Below, in pieces: positions 34,113-43,495 of a stretch of DNA of 64,000 nt (positions are counted from its first letter, which is position 1; the number at the start of each line of letters is the position of its first letter). The notes below the pieces were generated by a model. The model did no database searches and had not been told where the DNA came from. It saw nothing but the letters and a program-made list of their open reading frames with translations. The DNA is taken from positions 4,774,001 through 4,838,000 of the forward strand of contig NZ_CP046507.1 of the NCBI RefSeq assembly GCF_009741445.1, given 5' to 3'. Made by a program: the position numbers and the translations under genes. This DNA is from Mycobacterium avium subsp. avium (lineage in GTDB: Bacteria > Actinomycetota > Actinomycetes > Mycobacteriales > Mycobacteriaceae).

Positions 34113-36275
34113 TCAGACCGCGGCGGTGGCCACTCGGGCGGCCGCGGATTCCGGCATCGGCTCGTAGCGGGCGAACGACCGGGTGAACGAGGCCGCGCCG
34201 TGCGCCAGCGACCGCAGGTCGATGGCGTAGCGGGTCAGCTCCACCTGCGGCACCTCGGCCTTGACCACGGTGCGCTCGTGACCGGCGGTGTCGGTGCCGA
34301 GCACGCGGCCGCGCCGGCCGGACAGATCGCCCATCACCGCACCGACGAAATCGTCGGGCACCAGCACCGAAATCTCGTCGATGGGCTCGAGCAACACCAC
34401 CTTGGTGGCCGCGGCCGCCTCCCGCAGCGCCAGCGCGCCCGCCATCTGGAACGCGAAGTCCGACGAGTCGACGCTGTGCGCCTTGCCGTCGAGCAGGGTG
34501 ACGCGAATGTCGACCACCGGGTAACCCGCGTGCACACCCTTTTCCATCTGGGCGCGCACCCCCTTCTCCACGCTCGGAATGAACTGCCGCGGCACCGCCC
34601 CGCCGACCACCTTGTCGACGAACTCGAACCCGGAGCCTTCCGGCAGCGGCTCCACCTCGATGTCGCACACCGCGTACTGGCCGTGGCCGCCGGACTGTTT
34701 GACGTGCCGGCCGTGCCCTTTGGCCTTGCCCGCGAACGTCTCTCGCAGCGGGATCCGCAGCTCCACGGTGTCCACCGTGACGCCGTACCGGTTGGCCAGC
34801 GCGTCCAGCACGACACCGGCGTGCGATTCGCCCATGCACCACAGCACGATCTGGTGGGTCTCCTGGTTCTGCTCGATCCGCAGCGTCGGATCCTCGGCGG
34901 CCAGCCGGCCCAGCCCCACCGACAGCTTGTCCTCGTCGGTCTTGGCGTGCGCGGCGATCGCGACCGGCAGCAGCGGCTCGGGCATGGTCCAGGGCTTGAG
35001 CACCAGCGGCTCGGACTTGTCCGACAGCGTGTCGCCGGTTTCGGCCCGGCTCAGCTTGCCGATCGCGCAGATGTCACCGGCCACCACGGCCGAGGCCGGG
35101 CGTTGCTGCTTGCCCAGCGGGAAGGACAGCACCCCGATGCGCTCGTCCTCGTCGTGATCGGGGTGGGCATGGCCGTTCCCGTTGCCGGTGCCGAAGAACG
35201 ACGCAAAATGGCCTGACACGTGAACCGTCGCGTCGGGCCTGATGGTCCCGGAGAACACCCGGACCAGGCTGACCCTGCCCACGTAGGGGTCCGACGTCGT
35301 CTTCACCACCTCGGCGAGCAACGGGCCGTCGGGGTCGCAGGCCAGCCCGGCGCGCGGCGCGCCGACCTGGGTGAAGACCTCCGGCAGCGGGTGTTCCATC
35401 GGCGACGGGAAGCCGCGGGTGGCGACCTCCAGCAGCTCGCACGTGCCGACGCCGGTGCTGCTGCAGACCGGGATCACCGGGAAGAACGACCCGCGGGCGA
35501 CGGCCCGCTCCAGGTCGGCGATGAGCACCGTTTCGTCGATGGACTCCCCACCCAGGTACCGCTCCATCAGCGACTCGTCCTCGGACTCCTCGATGATCCC
35601 CTCGATCAGGGTGCCGCGAGCGGCCTCGATCTGCGCGGCGTCGGCGGGATCCGGCGGCCGCACAGCGCGTTTGCCGTCGGCGTAGGCGTAGCGCCGCTGC
35701 GACAACAGGCCGATCAGGCCGGTGCAGGCCGGCAGACCGGTGGGCAGGTACAGCGGTAAAACCTTGTCGCCGAACGCGTTCTGCGCGGCGGCCAGCGCCT
35801 CGGCGTAGTTGGCGCGGGCGTGGTCGAGCTTGGTGATCAGCACCGCGCGGGGCATGCCCACCTGGTTGCATTCCTGCCACAACAGTTTGGTGGGCTCGTC
35901 GACACCCTCGTTGGCCGCGATCACGAACAGCGCGCAGTCGGCGGCCCGCAGCCCGGCGCGCAGCTCGCCGACGAAGTCGGCGTATCCGGGTGTGTCGACC
36001 AGGTTGACCTTGACGCCGTCGTGCGACAGGGACGCCACGGCGACCCCCACCGACCGTTGCTGGCGGATCTCGGCCTCGTCGTAGTCGCAGACCGTGCTGC
36101 CGTCGGCGACCGAGCCGGGGCGGTTCAACACCCCGGCGGCGACCAGCAGCGCTTCGACCAGAGTGGTTTTGCCGCCGCCCGACGGTCCCACCAGCACGAC
36201 GTTGCGAATCTCGCCCGGACTCTTGGCGGTAGGAGCGTTTCCCGCGCCTTGGGAAGTAGTTGTCTTGTCCGCCAT
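34113..36275 (-). CDS. fusA2: EF-G-like GTPase FusA2
   Basis: 720 residues, paralogue of elongation factor G (Rv0120c, 714). The G-domain has LVGPSGGGKTTLVEALL, DTPGYADFVGELRAG and TKLDHARANY; domains II-V follow in EF-G order, including GHGQYAVCDIEVEPLPEG. The catalytic His of switch II (DTPGH) is Tyr here and the P-loop is not the usual AHIDAGKTT, so GTP hydrolysis and translocation activity may differ. Single-gene unit; 145 bp upstream separates it from the PPOX gene. Confidence 0.92.
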   Translation of the reverse strand: MADKTTTSQGAGNAPTAKSPGEIRNVVLVGPSGGGKTTLVEALLVAAGVLNRPGSVADGSTVCDYDEAEIRQQRSVGVAVASLSHDGVKVNLVDTPGYADFVGELRAGLRAADCALFVIAANEGVDEPTKLLWQECNQVGMPRAVLITKLDHARANYAEALAAAQNAFGDKVLPLYLPTGLPACTGLIGLLSQRRYAYADGKRAVRPPDPADAAQIEAARGTLIEGIIEESEDESLMERYLGGESIDETVLIADLERAVARGSFFPVIPVCSSTGVGTCELLEVATRGFPSPMEHPLPEVFTQVGAPRAGLACDPDGPLLAEVVKTTSDPYVGRVSLVRVFSGTIRPDATVHVSGHFASFFGTGNGNGHAHPDHDEDERIGVLSFPLGKQQRPASAVVAGDICAIGKLSRAETGDTLSDKSEPLVLKPWTMPEPLLPVAIAAHAKTDEDKLSVGLGRLAAEDPTLRIEQNQETHQIVLWCMGESHAGVVLDALANRYGVTVDTVELRIPLRETFAGKAKGHGRHVKQSGGHGQYAVCDIEVEPLPEGSGFEFVDKVVGGAVPRQFIPSVEKGVRAQMEKGVHAGYPVVDIRVTLLDGKAHSVDSSDFAFQMAGALALREAAAATKVVLLEPIDEISVLVPDDFVGAVMGDLSGRRGRVLGTDTAGHERTVVKAEVPQVELTRYAIDLRSLAHGAASFTRSFARYEPMPESAAARVATAAV

Positions 36276-36420
36276 GACTTTCCTCCAGGTCGCCCGGGGC
36301 GCACCGTTGCCGGCCCGGCTAGCACCTTTCTAGCTACCCTTCACCGAACTTCCGTCGACCACAAGACCGTCGGGCCGGATCAGCGTTTTCGGGCCGATCC
36401 GCCCGCGCGGCGCCGGCGCC

Positions 36421-36858
36421 TCAGGGCGCCCAGCCGGACCACCGCCGCACCGCGATCGCGATCACCGGACCGTCCAACGGAACCGATTGGTACTGAGGGT
36501 ATTTCGCGCGCAGCAGCCGGTAGCCGGTCTCCAGGGCCGCCCCGTCGCGGTGGATGGTGGCCAGACCGTCGGCGCGCACCCACCACAGCCGGGTCCAATC
36601 GTCGGCGTAGTGGTCGGCCAGCAGGCTCACCTGCGGGTTGGCGTCGATGTTGGCCAGCCGCCGCAGCCGCCGCGTGGTCTTGGGTTTGGCGTCGACGGCC
36701 GTGTACACCACGTCCGGGTCGGCGTCATGGTCCGCGTCGGGGCCTTGCGCGAGGGCGAAGACGACCGGCACCAGGTGGGGCTGCCCGCCCGGGGAGACGC
36801 TGGCCAACCGGGCTACCGAGGCCCGGCCGAACCTCGCCCTGGCGTCGAATTCGCCCAC
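36421..36858 (-). CDS. PPOX-class F420-dependent oxidoreductase
   Basis: 145 residues with the split-barrel flavin/F420 fold: FGRASVARLASVSPGGQPHLV at the N-terminus, VVYTAVDAKPKTTRRLRRL, then NPQVSLLADHYADDWTRLWWV. The family binds F420 (TIGR03668 type). GTG at 36858 gives a length close to M. tuberculosis Rv0121c (144); the frame extends to an ATG at 36924 without conserved-looking sequence. Confidence 0.82.
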   Translation of the reverse strand: MGEFDARARFGRASVARLASVSPGGQPHLVPVVFALAQGPDADHDADPDVVYTAVDAKPKTTRRLRRLANIDANPQVSLLADHYADDWTRLWWVRADGLATIHRDGAALETGYRLLRAKYPQYQSVPLDGPVIAIAVRRWSGWAP

Positions 36859-37031
36859 CAGATCAGGGTAGGGCGCGCGGCAGCAAACGGCGGTAAGCCT
36901 ATGAGCCGGCTGAGAACCTGGCACATGCCGTGCATAGCTACCTGCATTACGGTTATATACACAAAATTGTGCCGCCAGGATCCTCAGGCCGGGACAGTTT
37001 GGTGTTTACCGCGACGCAGGAGGGTGACGGG

Positions 37032-38114
37032 ATGAGCAAATCGCACCACCGCTCGGTCTGGTGGTCATGGTTGGTCGGTGTGCTGACCGTGGTCGGGCTG
37101 GGCCTCGGTCTGGGGTCCGGCGTGGGGCTGGCGCCGGCGTCCGCGGCACCGTCGGGCCTGGCGCTGGACCGGTTCGCCGATCGCCCCCTGGCGCCGATCG
37201 ACCCGTCGGCCATGGTCGGTCAGGTGGGGCCGCAAGTGGTCAACATCGACACCAAGTTCGGCTACAACAACGCGGTGGGCGCCGGTACCGGCATCGTGAT
37301 CGACCCGAACGGCGTGGTGCTCACCAACAACCACGTCATCTCGGGCGCCACCGAAATCAGCGCGTTCGACGTCGGCAACGGGCAGACCTACGCCGTCGAC
37401 GTGGTCGGCTATGACCGCACCCAGGACATCGCCGTGCTGCAGCTGCGCGGCGCGACCGGCCTGCCCACCGCCACCATCGGCGGCGAGGCCACGGTGGGCG
37501 AGCCCATCGTCGCGCTCGGCAACGTCGGCGGCCAGGGCGGCACCCCCAACGCGGTGGCCGGCAAGGTCGTCGCGCTCAACCAGAGCGTCTCGGCGACCGA
37601 CACGCTGACCGGCGCGCAGGAGAACCTCGGCGGCCTGATCCAGGCCGACGCGCCGATCAAGCCGGGCGACTCCGGTGGCCCGATGGTGAACAGCGCCGGG
37701 CAGGTGATCGGCGTGGACACCGCCGCCACCGACAGCTACAAGATGTCCGGCGGGCAGGGCTTCGCCATCCCGATCGGCCGCGCCATGGCCGTCGCCAACC
37801 AGATCCGCTCCGGCGCCGGCTCCAACACCGTGCACATCGGGCCCACCGCATTCCTCGGGCTGGGCGTGACGGACAACAACGGCAACGGCGCGCGGGTGCA
37901 GCGGGTGGTCAACACCGGCCCGGCCGCGGCCGCGGGCATCGCGCCCGGCGACGTCATCACCGGCGTCGACACCGTCCCGATCAACGGGGCGACGTCGATG
38001 ACCGAGGTGCTCGTCCCGCACCATCCCGGTGACACCATCGCGGTGCACTTCCGGTCCGTCGACGGCGGCGAGCGCACCGCGAACATCACCCTGGCGGAGG
38101 GGCCGCCGGCCTGA
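37032..38114 (+). CDS. pepA: Secreted serine protease PepA (Mtb32A-like, HtrA family)
   Basis: 360 residues. Sec signal peptide (WWSWLVGVLTVVGLGLGLGS ... PASA) followed by a trypsin-like domain with the triad His (LTNNHVI), Asp (DRTQDIAVL) and Ser (PGDSGGPM). A C-terminal PDZ domain starts near FLGLGVTDNN. Equivalent to Rv0125 (355 residues), a known immunodominant antigen. The ATG at 37032 follows GGGTGACGGG. A TATATAC box about 80 bp upstream may be part of the promoter. Confidence 0.94.
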   Translation: MSKSHHRSVWWSWLVGVLTVVGLGLGLGSGVGLAPASAAPSGLALDRFADRPLAPIDPSAMVGQVGPQVVNIDTKFGYNNAVGAGTGIVIDPNGVVLTNNHVISGATEISAFDVGNGQTYAVDVVGYDRTQDIAVLQLRGATGLPTATIGGEATVGEPIVALGNVGGQGGTPNAVAGKVVALNQSVSATDTLTGAQENLGGLIQADAPIKPGDSGGPMVNSAGQVIGVDTAATDSYKMSGGQGFAIPIGRAMAVANQIRSGAGSNTVHIGPTAFLGLGVTDNNGNGARVQRVVNTGPAAAAGIAPGDVITGVDTVPINGATSMTEVLVPHHPGDTIAVHFRSVDGGERTANITLAEGPPA

Positions 38115-38235
38115 CATCCGCGCCGGTGAGAGCGGGTCGGTGGCCAATTCGCTTGGCACCGGGCGTGATTCGTCGCGGCCGGGCGAGGGGGGTTCCGAAA
38201 CTCGCACTCAGGGTACCCGTGGCATCGTGGATTCG

Positions 38236-40008
38236 ATGAACGACGCAAGAGAAGCTGTCGAACACCATCCCGAGGAAGGCAGTCACGTCCAGGACGGTGT
38301 CGTCGAGCACCCCGAGGCCGAGGACTTCGACAACGCCGCCGCGCTGCCCACCGACCCGACGTGGTTCAAGCACGCCGTGTTCTACGAGGTGCTGGTCCGC
38401 GCGTTCTTCGACGCCAACGCCGACGGCGCCGGCGACCTGCGCGGTCTGCTGGCGCAGCTGGACTACCTGCAGTGGCTGGGCATCGACTGCATCTGGCTGC
38501 CCCCGTTCTACGACTCGCCGCTGCGCGACGGCGGTTACGACATCCGGGATTTCTACAAGGTGCTGCCGGAGTTCGGCACGGTCGAGGATTTCGTGGCGCT
38601 GCTCAACGCCGCCCACGAGCGGGGCATCCGGGTGATCACCGACCTGGTGATGAATCACACATCGGAGTCGCACCCCTGGTTCCAGGAGTCCCGGCACGAC
38701 CCCGACGGACCGTACGGCGACTTCTACGTGTGGAGCGACACCAGCGACCGCTACGCCGACGCCCGCATCATCTTCGTCGACACCGAGGAGTCCAACTGGA
38801 CGTTCGACCCGGTGCGCCGCCAGTTCTACTGGCACCGGTTCTTCTCCCACCAGCCCGACCTGAACTACGACAACCCGGCCGTGCAGGAAGCCATGATCGA
38901 CGTGATCCGGTTCTGGCTCGGGCTGGGAATCGACGGGTTCCGGCTGGACGCGGTGCCCTACCTGTTCGAGCGGGAGGGCACCAACTGCGAGAACCTGCCG
39001 GAGACGCACGCCTTCCTCAAGCGGGTCCGCAAGGTCGTCGACGACGAGTTCCCGGGCCGGGTGTTGCTGGCCGAGGCCAACCAGTGGCCGGCCGACGTGG
39101 TCGAGTATTTCGGCGACCCCAGCACCGGCGGCGACGAATGCCACATGGCGTTCCACTTCCCGCTGATGCCGCGCATCTTCATGGCCGTGCGCCGCGAGTC
39201 GCGATTCCCGATCTCGGAGATCCTGGCCCAGACGCCGCAGATCCCCGAGATGGCGCAGTGGGGGATCTTCCTGCGCAACCACGACGAGTTGACGCTGGAG
39301 ATGGTCACCGACGAAGAGCGCGACTACATGTACGCCGAGTACGCCAAGGATCCGCGGATGAAGGCCAACGTCGGCATCCGCCGCCGGCTGGCGCCGCTGC
39401 TGGACAACGACCGCAACCAGATCGAGCTGTTCACCGCCCTGCTGCTGTCCCTGCCCGGCTCGCCGGTGCTCTACTACGGCGACGAGATCGGCATGGGCGA
39501 CGTGATCTGGCTGGGGGATCGCGACGGGGTGCGCACGCCGATGCAGTGGACGCCGGACCGCAACGCCGGCTTCTCCAAGGCCAACCCCGGCCGGCTGTAT
39601 CTGCCACCCAGCCAGGACCCGGTGTACGGCTACCAGGCGGTCAACGTGGAGGCGCAGCGCGACACCTCGACGTCGCTGCTCAACTTCACCCGCACCATGC
39701 TGGCCGTGCGGCGCCGGCACGAGGCCTTCGCGATCGGCACGTTCGAGGAGCTCGGCGGGTCCAACCCGTCGGTGCTGGCGTTCGTGCGGCAGGTGTCCAA
39801 CGACGGGGACACCGTGCTGTGCGTCAACAACCTGTCGCGGTTCCCGCAGCCGATCGAGCTGAATCTGCAGCACTGGAGCGGGTGCATCCCGGTCGAGCTG
39901 ACCGGGCACGTGGAGTTCCCCCGCATCGGGCACCTGCCCTACCTGCTGACCCTGCCGGGGCACGGTTTCTATTGGTTCCAGCTGACCGCATGCGAGGAGG
40001 ACACATGA
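38236..40008 (+). CDS. treS: Trehalose synthase TreS
   Basis: Interconverts trehalose and maltose and feeds maltose to maltokinase for GlgE-dependent alpha-glucan synthesis. 590 residues, GH13 family: nucleophile Asp in GFRLDAVPY, acid/base Glu in LLAEANQWP, transition-state Asp in LRNHDELTLE. The start MNDAREAVEHH is homologous to the M. tuberculosis TreS start (Rv0126, 601 residues). The C-terminus is shorter than that protein by about ten residues. Followed 49 bp later by mak. Confidence 0.95.
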   Translation: MNDAREAVEHHPEEGSHVQDGVVEHPEAEDFDNAAALPTDPTWFKHAVFYEVLVRAFFDANADGAGDLRGLLAQLDYLQWLGIDCIWLPPFYDSPLRDGGYDIRDFYKVLPEFGTVEDFVALLNAAHERGIRVITDLVMNHTSESHPWFQESRHDPDGPYGDFYVWSDTSDRYADARIIFVDTEESNWTFDPVRRQFYWHRFFSHQPDLNYDNPAVQEAMIDVIRFWLGLGIDGFRLDAVPYLFEREGTNCENLPETHAFLKRVRKVVDDEFPGRVLLAEANQWPADVVEYFGDPSTGGDECHMAFHFPLMPRIFMAVRRESRFPISEILAQTPQIPEMAQWGIFLRNHDELTLEMVTDEERDYMYAEYAKDPRMKANVGIRRRLAPLLDNDRNQIELFTALLLSLPGSPVLYYGDEIGMGDVIWLGDRDGVRTPMQWTPDRNAGFSKANPGRLYLPPSQDPVYGYQAVNVEAQRDTSTSLLNFTRTMLAVRRRHEAFAIGTFEELGGSNPSVLAFVRQVSNDGDTVLCVNNLSRFPQPIELNLQHWSGCIPVELTGHVEFPRIGHLPYLLTLPGHGFYWFQLTACEEDT

Positions 40009-40057
40009 CTCGCGCCGCGACGGTACACAGCGTTAGGTATGAGAAGGAGCGGCGCAG

Positions 40058-41416
40058 ATGACCGAACCCGCCAAGCTGCCGTGGTCCGATTGGCTTCCGC
40101 AGCAACGTTGGTACGCCGGCCGCAACCGCCGGCTGACCGGCGCCGAACCGAGCGTGATCGTCGGGTTGCGCGACGATCTGGACCTGGTGCTGGTCGACGC
40201 CGACTACGCCGACGGCTCACGGGACCGCTACCAGGTCCTGGTGCGCTGGGATGCCGCACCGGTCTCCGAGTACAGCACCGTGGCCACCATCGGCGCCGCC
40301 GACGACCGGACCGGCTTCGACGCGTTGTACGACGACGAGGCGCCGCAGTTTTTGCTCTCCCTGATCGACTCGTCGGCGGTGCGCCGCGCGTCCGGGGCCG
40401 AGGTGAGATTCGCCAAGGAGCCCGACGCCCAGCTGCCGCTCGAGGCGATGGCGCACGTGTCGGACGCCGAGCAGTCCAACACCAGCGTGATCTTCGACCG
40501 CGACGCCATCTTCAAGGTGTTCCGCCGGGTCAGCAGCGGTATCAACCCCGACATCGAGCTGAACCGGGTGCTCGGCCGCGCCGGCAACCCGCACGTCGCC
40601 CGGCTGTTGGGCACCTACGAGATGGCGGGTGCGGACGGCACCCCCGAGACGGCCTGGCCGCTGGGCATGGTGACCGAGTTCGCCGCCAACGCCGCGGAGG
40701 GCTGGGCGATGGCCACCGCCAGCGTTCGCGACCTGTTCGCCGAGGGCGATCTGTATGCGCACGAGGTCGGCGGCGACTTCGCCGGTGAGTCCTACCGCCT
40801 GGGCGAGGCGGTGGCGTCCGTGCACGCCACCCTGGCCGAGACGCTGGGCACCTCGCAAGCCGCGTTCCCGGTGGACAACGTGCTGGCGCGGCTCTCCTCG
40901 ACCGCGGCCCTGGTGCCCGAGCTGACCGAGTACGCGGCCACCATCGAGGAGCGGTTCGCCAAGCTGGCCACCGAGACCATCACCGTGCAGCGGGTGCACG
41001 GCGACCTGCACCTGGGCCAGGTGCTGCGCACCCCGGAGAGCTGGCTGCTCATCGACTTCGAGGGCGAACCGGGCCAGCCGCTCGAGGAACGCCGCGCGCC
41101 CGACTCACCGCTGCGCGACGTGGCCGGCGTGCTGCGGTCGTTCGAGTACGCCGCCTACGGGCCGCTGGTGGAGCAGGGCTCGCAAAACACGGACAAGCAG
41201 CTGGCGGCCCGGGCCCGGGAATGGGTGGAGCGCAACCGCACCGCGTTCTGTGACGGCTATGCGGCCGCCTCCGGCATCGACCCGCGCGATTCGGCGCCGC
41301 TGCTGGCCGCCTACGAATTGGACAAGGCGGTCTACGAGGCCGGGTACGAGGCGCGGCACCGGCCCGGCTGGCTGCCGATCCCGCTGCGCTCCATCGCCCG
41401 GTTGACCGCGGCCTGA
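40058..41416 (+). CDS. mak: Maltokinase Mak (Pep2)
   Basis: Phosphorylates maltose to maltose-1-phosphate, the donor for GlgE. 452 residues (Rv0127 is 455). Eukaryotic-kinase-like fold with WLPQQRWYAGRNR at the N-terminus, catalytic loop VHGDLHLGQVL (Asp) and metal site LLIDFEGEPGQP. AAGGAG lies upstream of the ATG. Operon with treS. Confidence 0.95.
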   Translation: MTEPAKLPWSDWLPQQRWYAGRNRRLTGAEPSVIVGLRDDLDLVLVDADYADGSRDRYQVLVRWDAAPVSEYSTVATIGAADDRTGFDALYDDEAPQFLLSLIDSSAVRRASGAEVRFAKEPDAQLPLEAMAHVSDAEQSNTSVIFDRDAIFKVFRRVSSGINPDIELNRVLGRAGNPHVARLLGTYEMAGADGTPETAWPLGMVTEFAANAAEGWAMATASVRDLFAEGDLYAHEVGGDFAGESYRLGEAVASVHATLAETLGTSQAAFPVDNVLARLSSTAALVPELTEYAATIEERFAKLATETITVQRVHGDLHLGQVLRTPESWLLIDFEGEPGQPLEERRAPDSPLRDVAGVLRSFEYAAYGPLVEQGSQNTDKQLAARAREWVERNRTAFCDGYAAASGIDPRDSAPLLAAYELDKAVYEAGYEARHRPGWLPIPLRSIARLTAA

Positions 41417-41455
41417 CCCGCGCGCCCTGCGCGCGCCGGCACCGTCTGGAAGCAT

Positions 41456-42148
41456 GTGCGTGTGCCGAGTGAGATCAACAACAGCGAAACCAGGTTGTCG
41501 TGGGTGCTGGCGGTGCTGGCCGGGGTGCTGGGAGCCACCGCCTTCACGCACTCCGCCGGCTACTTCGTGACCTTCATGACCGGCAACGCCCAGCGCGCGA
41601 TGCTCGGCTACTTCCGCGGCGACGTGGTGTTGTCGGTGACGGCGGGGGTGCTGATCGTGTGCTTCGTCGCCGGCGTGGTGATCGCCTCGGTGTGCCGACG
41701 GCATTTCTGGGTGGACCACCCGCACGGCCCCACCGTGCTGACGACGTTCAGCCTGGTGGCGGCCACCCTGGTGGACGTCATCGACGAGGGCTGGGAGGAG
41801 AACCTGCTCGACTTCGCGCCGATCATGTTGGTGACGTTCGGCATCGGCGCGTTGAACACGTCGTTCGTCAAGGACGGCGAGGTGTCGGTTCCGCTGAGCT
41901 ACGTGACCGGAACCCTGGTCAAGATGGGGCAGGGCATCGAACGCCACATCGCCGGTGGGACGGCGGCGGACTGGCTGGGCTATTTTCTGCTGTTCGCCAG
42001 CTTCGTGGTGGGGGCCACCGTCGGCGGCTTCATCAGTCTGTTCGTCAACGGCACGTCGATGTTGGTGGCGGCCACCGTGATGTGCGCGTTGACCACCGGC
42101 TACACCTATTTCCATTCCGATCGCCGGGCGCTGCTCGACGAGGCGTGA
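41456..42148 (+). CDS. DUF1275 (YoaK-like) integral membrane protein
   Basis: 230 residues with six or so predicted membrane helices. The DUF1275 signature is HSAGYFVTFMTGNAQRAML near the N-terminus, plus VSVPLSYVTGTLVKMGQGI. Transport or sensing function is unproven. It occupies the place of Rv0128 between mak and fbpC. The start is uncertain (GTG at 41456 or 41462). A strong hairpin follows. Confidence 0.8.
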   Translation: MRVPSEINNSETRLSWVLAVLAGVLGATAFTHSAGYFVTFMTGNAQRAMLGYFRGDVVLSVTAGVLIVCFVAGVVIASVCRRHFWVDHPHGPTVLTTFSLVAATLVDVIDEGWEENLLDFAPIMLVTFGIGALNTSFVKDGEVSVPLSYVTGTLVKMGQGIERHIAGGTAADWLGYFLLFASFVVGATVGGFISLFVNGTSMLVAATVMCALTTGYTYFHSDRRALLDEA

Positions 42149-42153
42149 GACAA

Positions 42154-42195
42154 AGCAGCGGCAGTAGCGCTGACCGGTGCGCTACTGCCGCTGCT
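42154..42195. terminator. Bidirectional hairpin terminator between the DUF1275 gene and fbpC
   Basis: Perfect 17-bp arms (AGCAGCGGCAGTAGCGC at 42154-42170 and its complement at 42179-42195) around an 8-nt loop, in the 55 bp between two convergent genes. Confidence 0.85.
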
Positions 42196-42203
42196 GGCCG
42201 GGG

Positions 42204-43262
42204 TCAGGTGGCGGGCTGGGCCGGTTGCGCCGGCTGGGCCGGTTGGGCCGGTTGGGCCGGCGCCGCGGTGGTGTTGCCGGAAAGCAGCACCTGCTGCATG
42301 TCCGGCTTCATCGCCATCAACTGCTGGTTCCAGTACGGCCACGAGTGGGTGCCGTTGGCCGGGAAGTTGAACACCCCGTTGCGTCCGCCGGCGGCCGCGT
42401 AGTTGTTCTGGAACTGCTCGTTGGTGCGCAGCGTCAACCCCTCCAGGAACTTGGCCGGCACGTTGTCACCGCCCAGATCGCTGGGGGTGCCGTTACCGCA
42501 GTACACCCAGATGCGGGTGTTGTTGGCCACCAGCCGCGGAATCTGGACCATCGGGTCATTGCGCTTCCACGCCGGGTCGGTGGACGGGCCCCACATGCTG
42601 TTGGCGTTGTAGCCGCCCGAGTCGTTCATGGCCAGGCCGATCAGCGTGGGCCACCAGCCCTCGGACGGGTTGAGGAAGCCGGAAAGCGAAGCGGCGTAAG
42701 GGAATTGCTGCGGATAGTAGGCGGCCAGGATCAGCGCGGAGCCACCCGACATGGACAGCCCCACCGCGGCGTTGCCGGCCGGGGAGACCTGCTTGTTGGA
42801 CTGCATCCACAGCGGCATCTCCTGGGTCAGGAACGTCTCCCACTTGTAGGTGTAGTTCTGCCCGTTGCCCGACGACGGCTGATACCAGTTGCTGTAGAAG
42901 CTGGACTGGCCGCCGACCGGCATGATCACCGAAAGACCGGACTGGTAGAACTCCTCGAACGCCGGGGTGTTGATGTCCCAACCGTTGTAGTCGTCCTGCG
43001 CGCGCAGGCCGTCCAGCAGGTAGACCGCGTGCGGCCCGCCGCCCTGGAATTGGACCTTGATGTTGCGGCCCATCGACGGCGACGGCACCTCGAGGTATTC
43101 CACCGGAAGCCCCGGCTTGGAGAAGGCTCCCGCGACGGGGGAGCCACCCGCGGCGACGGCGACGCCGGACAGCAGGGAGGCCCCCACGGCCGCGATCGCC
43201 AGCCGGCGGGGCATGGTAGCCGCCGCGCCACGCAACTTTCGCACCTTTTCGATGAACGACAT
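42204..43262 (-). CDS. fbpC: Mycolyltransferase antigen 85C
   Basis: Secreted mycolyltransferase that moves mycolic acid from trehalose monomycolate to arabinogalactan or another TMM. 352 residues: signal peptide ending at AGA (about residue 46), FSKPGLPVEYLEVPSPSMGR as the mature start, LLDGLRAQDDYNGWDINTPA, nucleophile in GLSMSGGSAL, and His in FPANGTHSWPYW. The C-terminal tail is a run of Pro-Ala-Gln triplets. Equivalent to Rv0129c (340). The 233 bp upstream (43263-43495) contain only its promoter region as far as I can see. Confidence 0.96.
   Translation of the reverse strand: MSFIEKVRKLRGAAATMPRRLAIAAVGASLLSGVAVAAGGSPVAGAFSKPGLPVEYLEVPSPSMGRNIKVQFQGGGPHAVYLLDGLRAQDDYNGWDINTPAFEEFYQSGLSVIMPVGGQSSFYSNWYQPSSGNGQNYTYKWETFLTQEMPLWMQSNKQVSPAGNAAVGLSMSGGSALILAAYYPQQFPYAASLSGFLNPSEGWWPTLIGLAMNDSGGYNANSMWGPSTDPAWKRNDPMVQIPRLVANNTRIWVYCGNGTPSDLGGDNVPAKFLEGLTLRTNEQFQNNYAAAGGRNGVFNFPANGTHSWPYWNQQLMAMKPDMQQVLLSGNTTAAPAQPAQPAQPAQPAQPAT
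42216..42260 (-). repeat. 9-bp tandem repeat coding (PAQ)5 at the FbpC C-terminus
   Basis: Five copies of CCGGCCCAR/CCGGCGCAA-type nonamers on the minus strand encode Pro-Ala-Gln x5. In-frame slippage would alter tail length without affecting the catalytic domain. Confidence 0.8.
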
Positions 43263-43495
43263 AGCTCTCTACCCATCCCAACTTTCATCTGCCGCACCAT
43301 GCGGTGGAATCTGTTCTCCGGGAGTGAAACACAGCGGGCGGGTCGAATCGGCTCGTCGCGGCCGCAGCGACAGATCGCGGTTGGCTAACGATTGTGCCTC
43401 GGCCGGGAATCGTCACGGTCGGGTCACGATCGACTCTCGGAACCGTGCGGCGATCTTGCGCCGCGACGGCGCATGCGCTAGCGGGGCCAGCAGGC

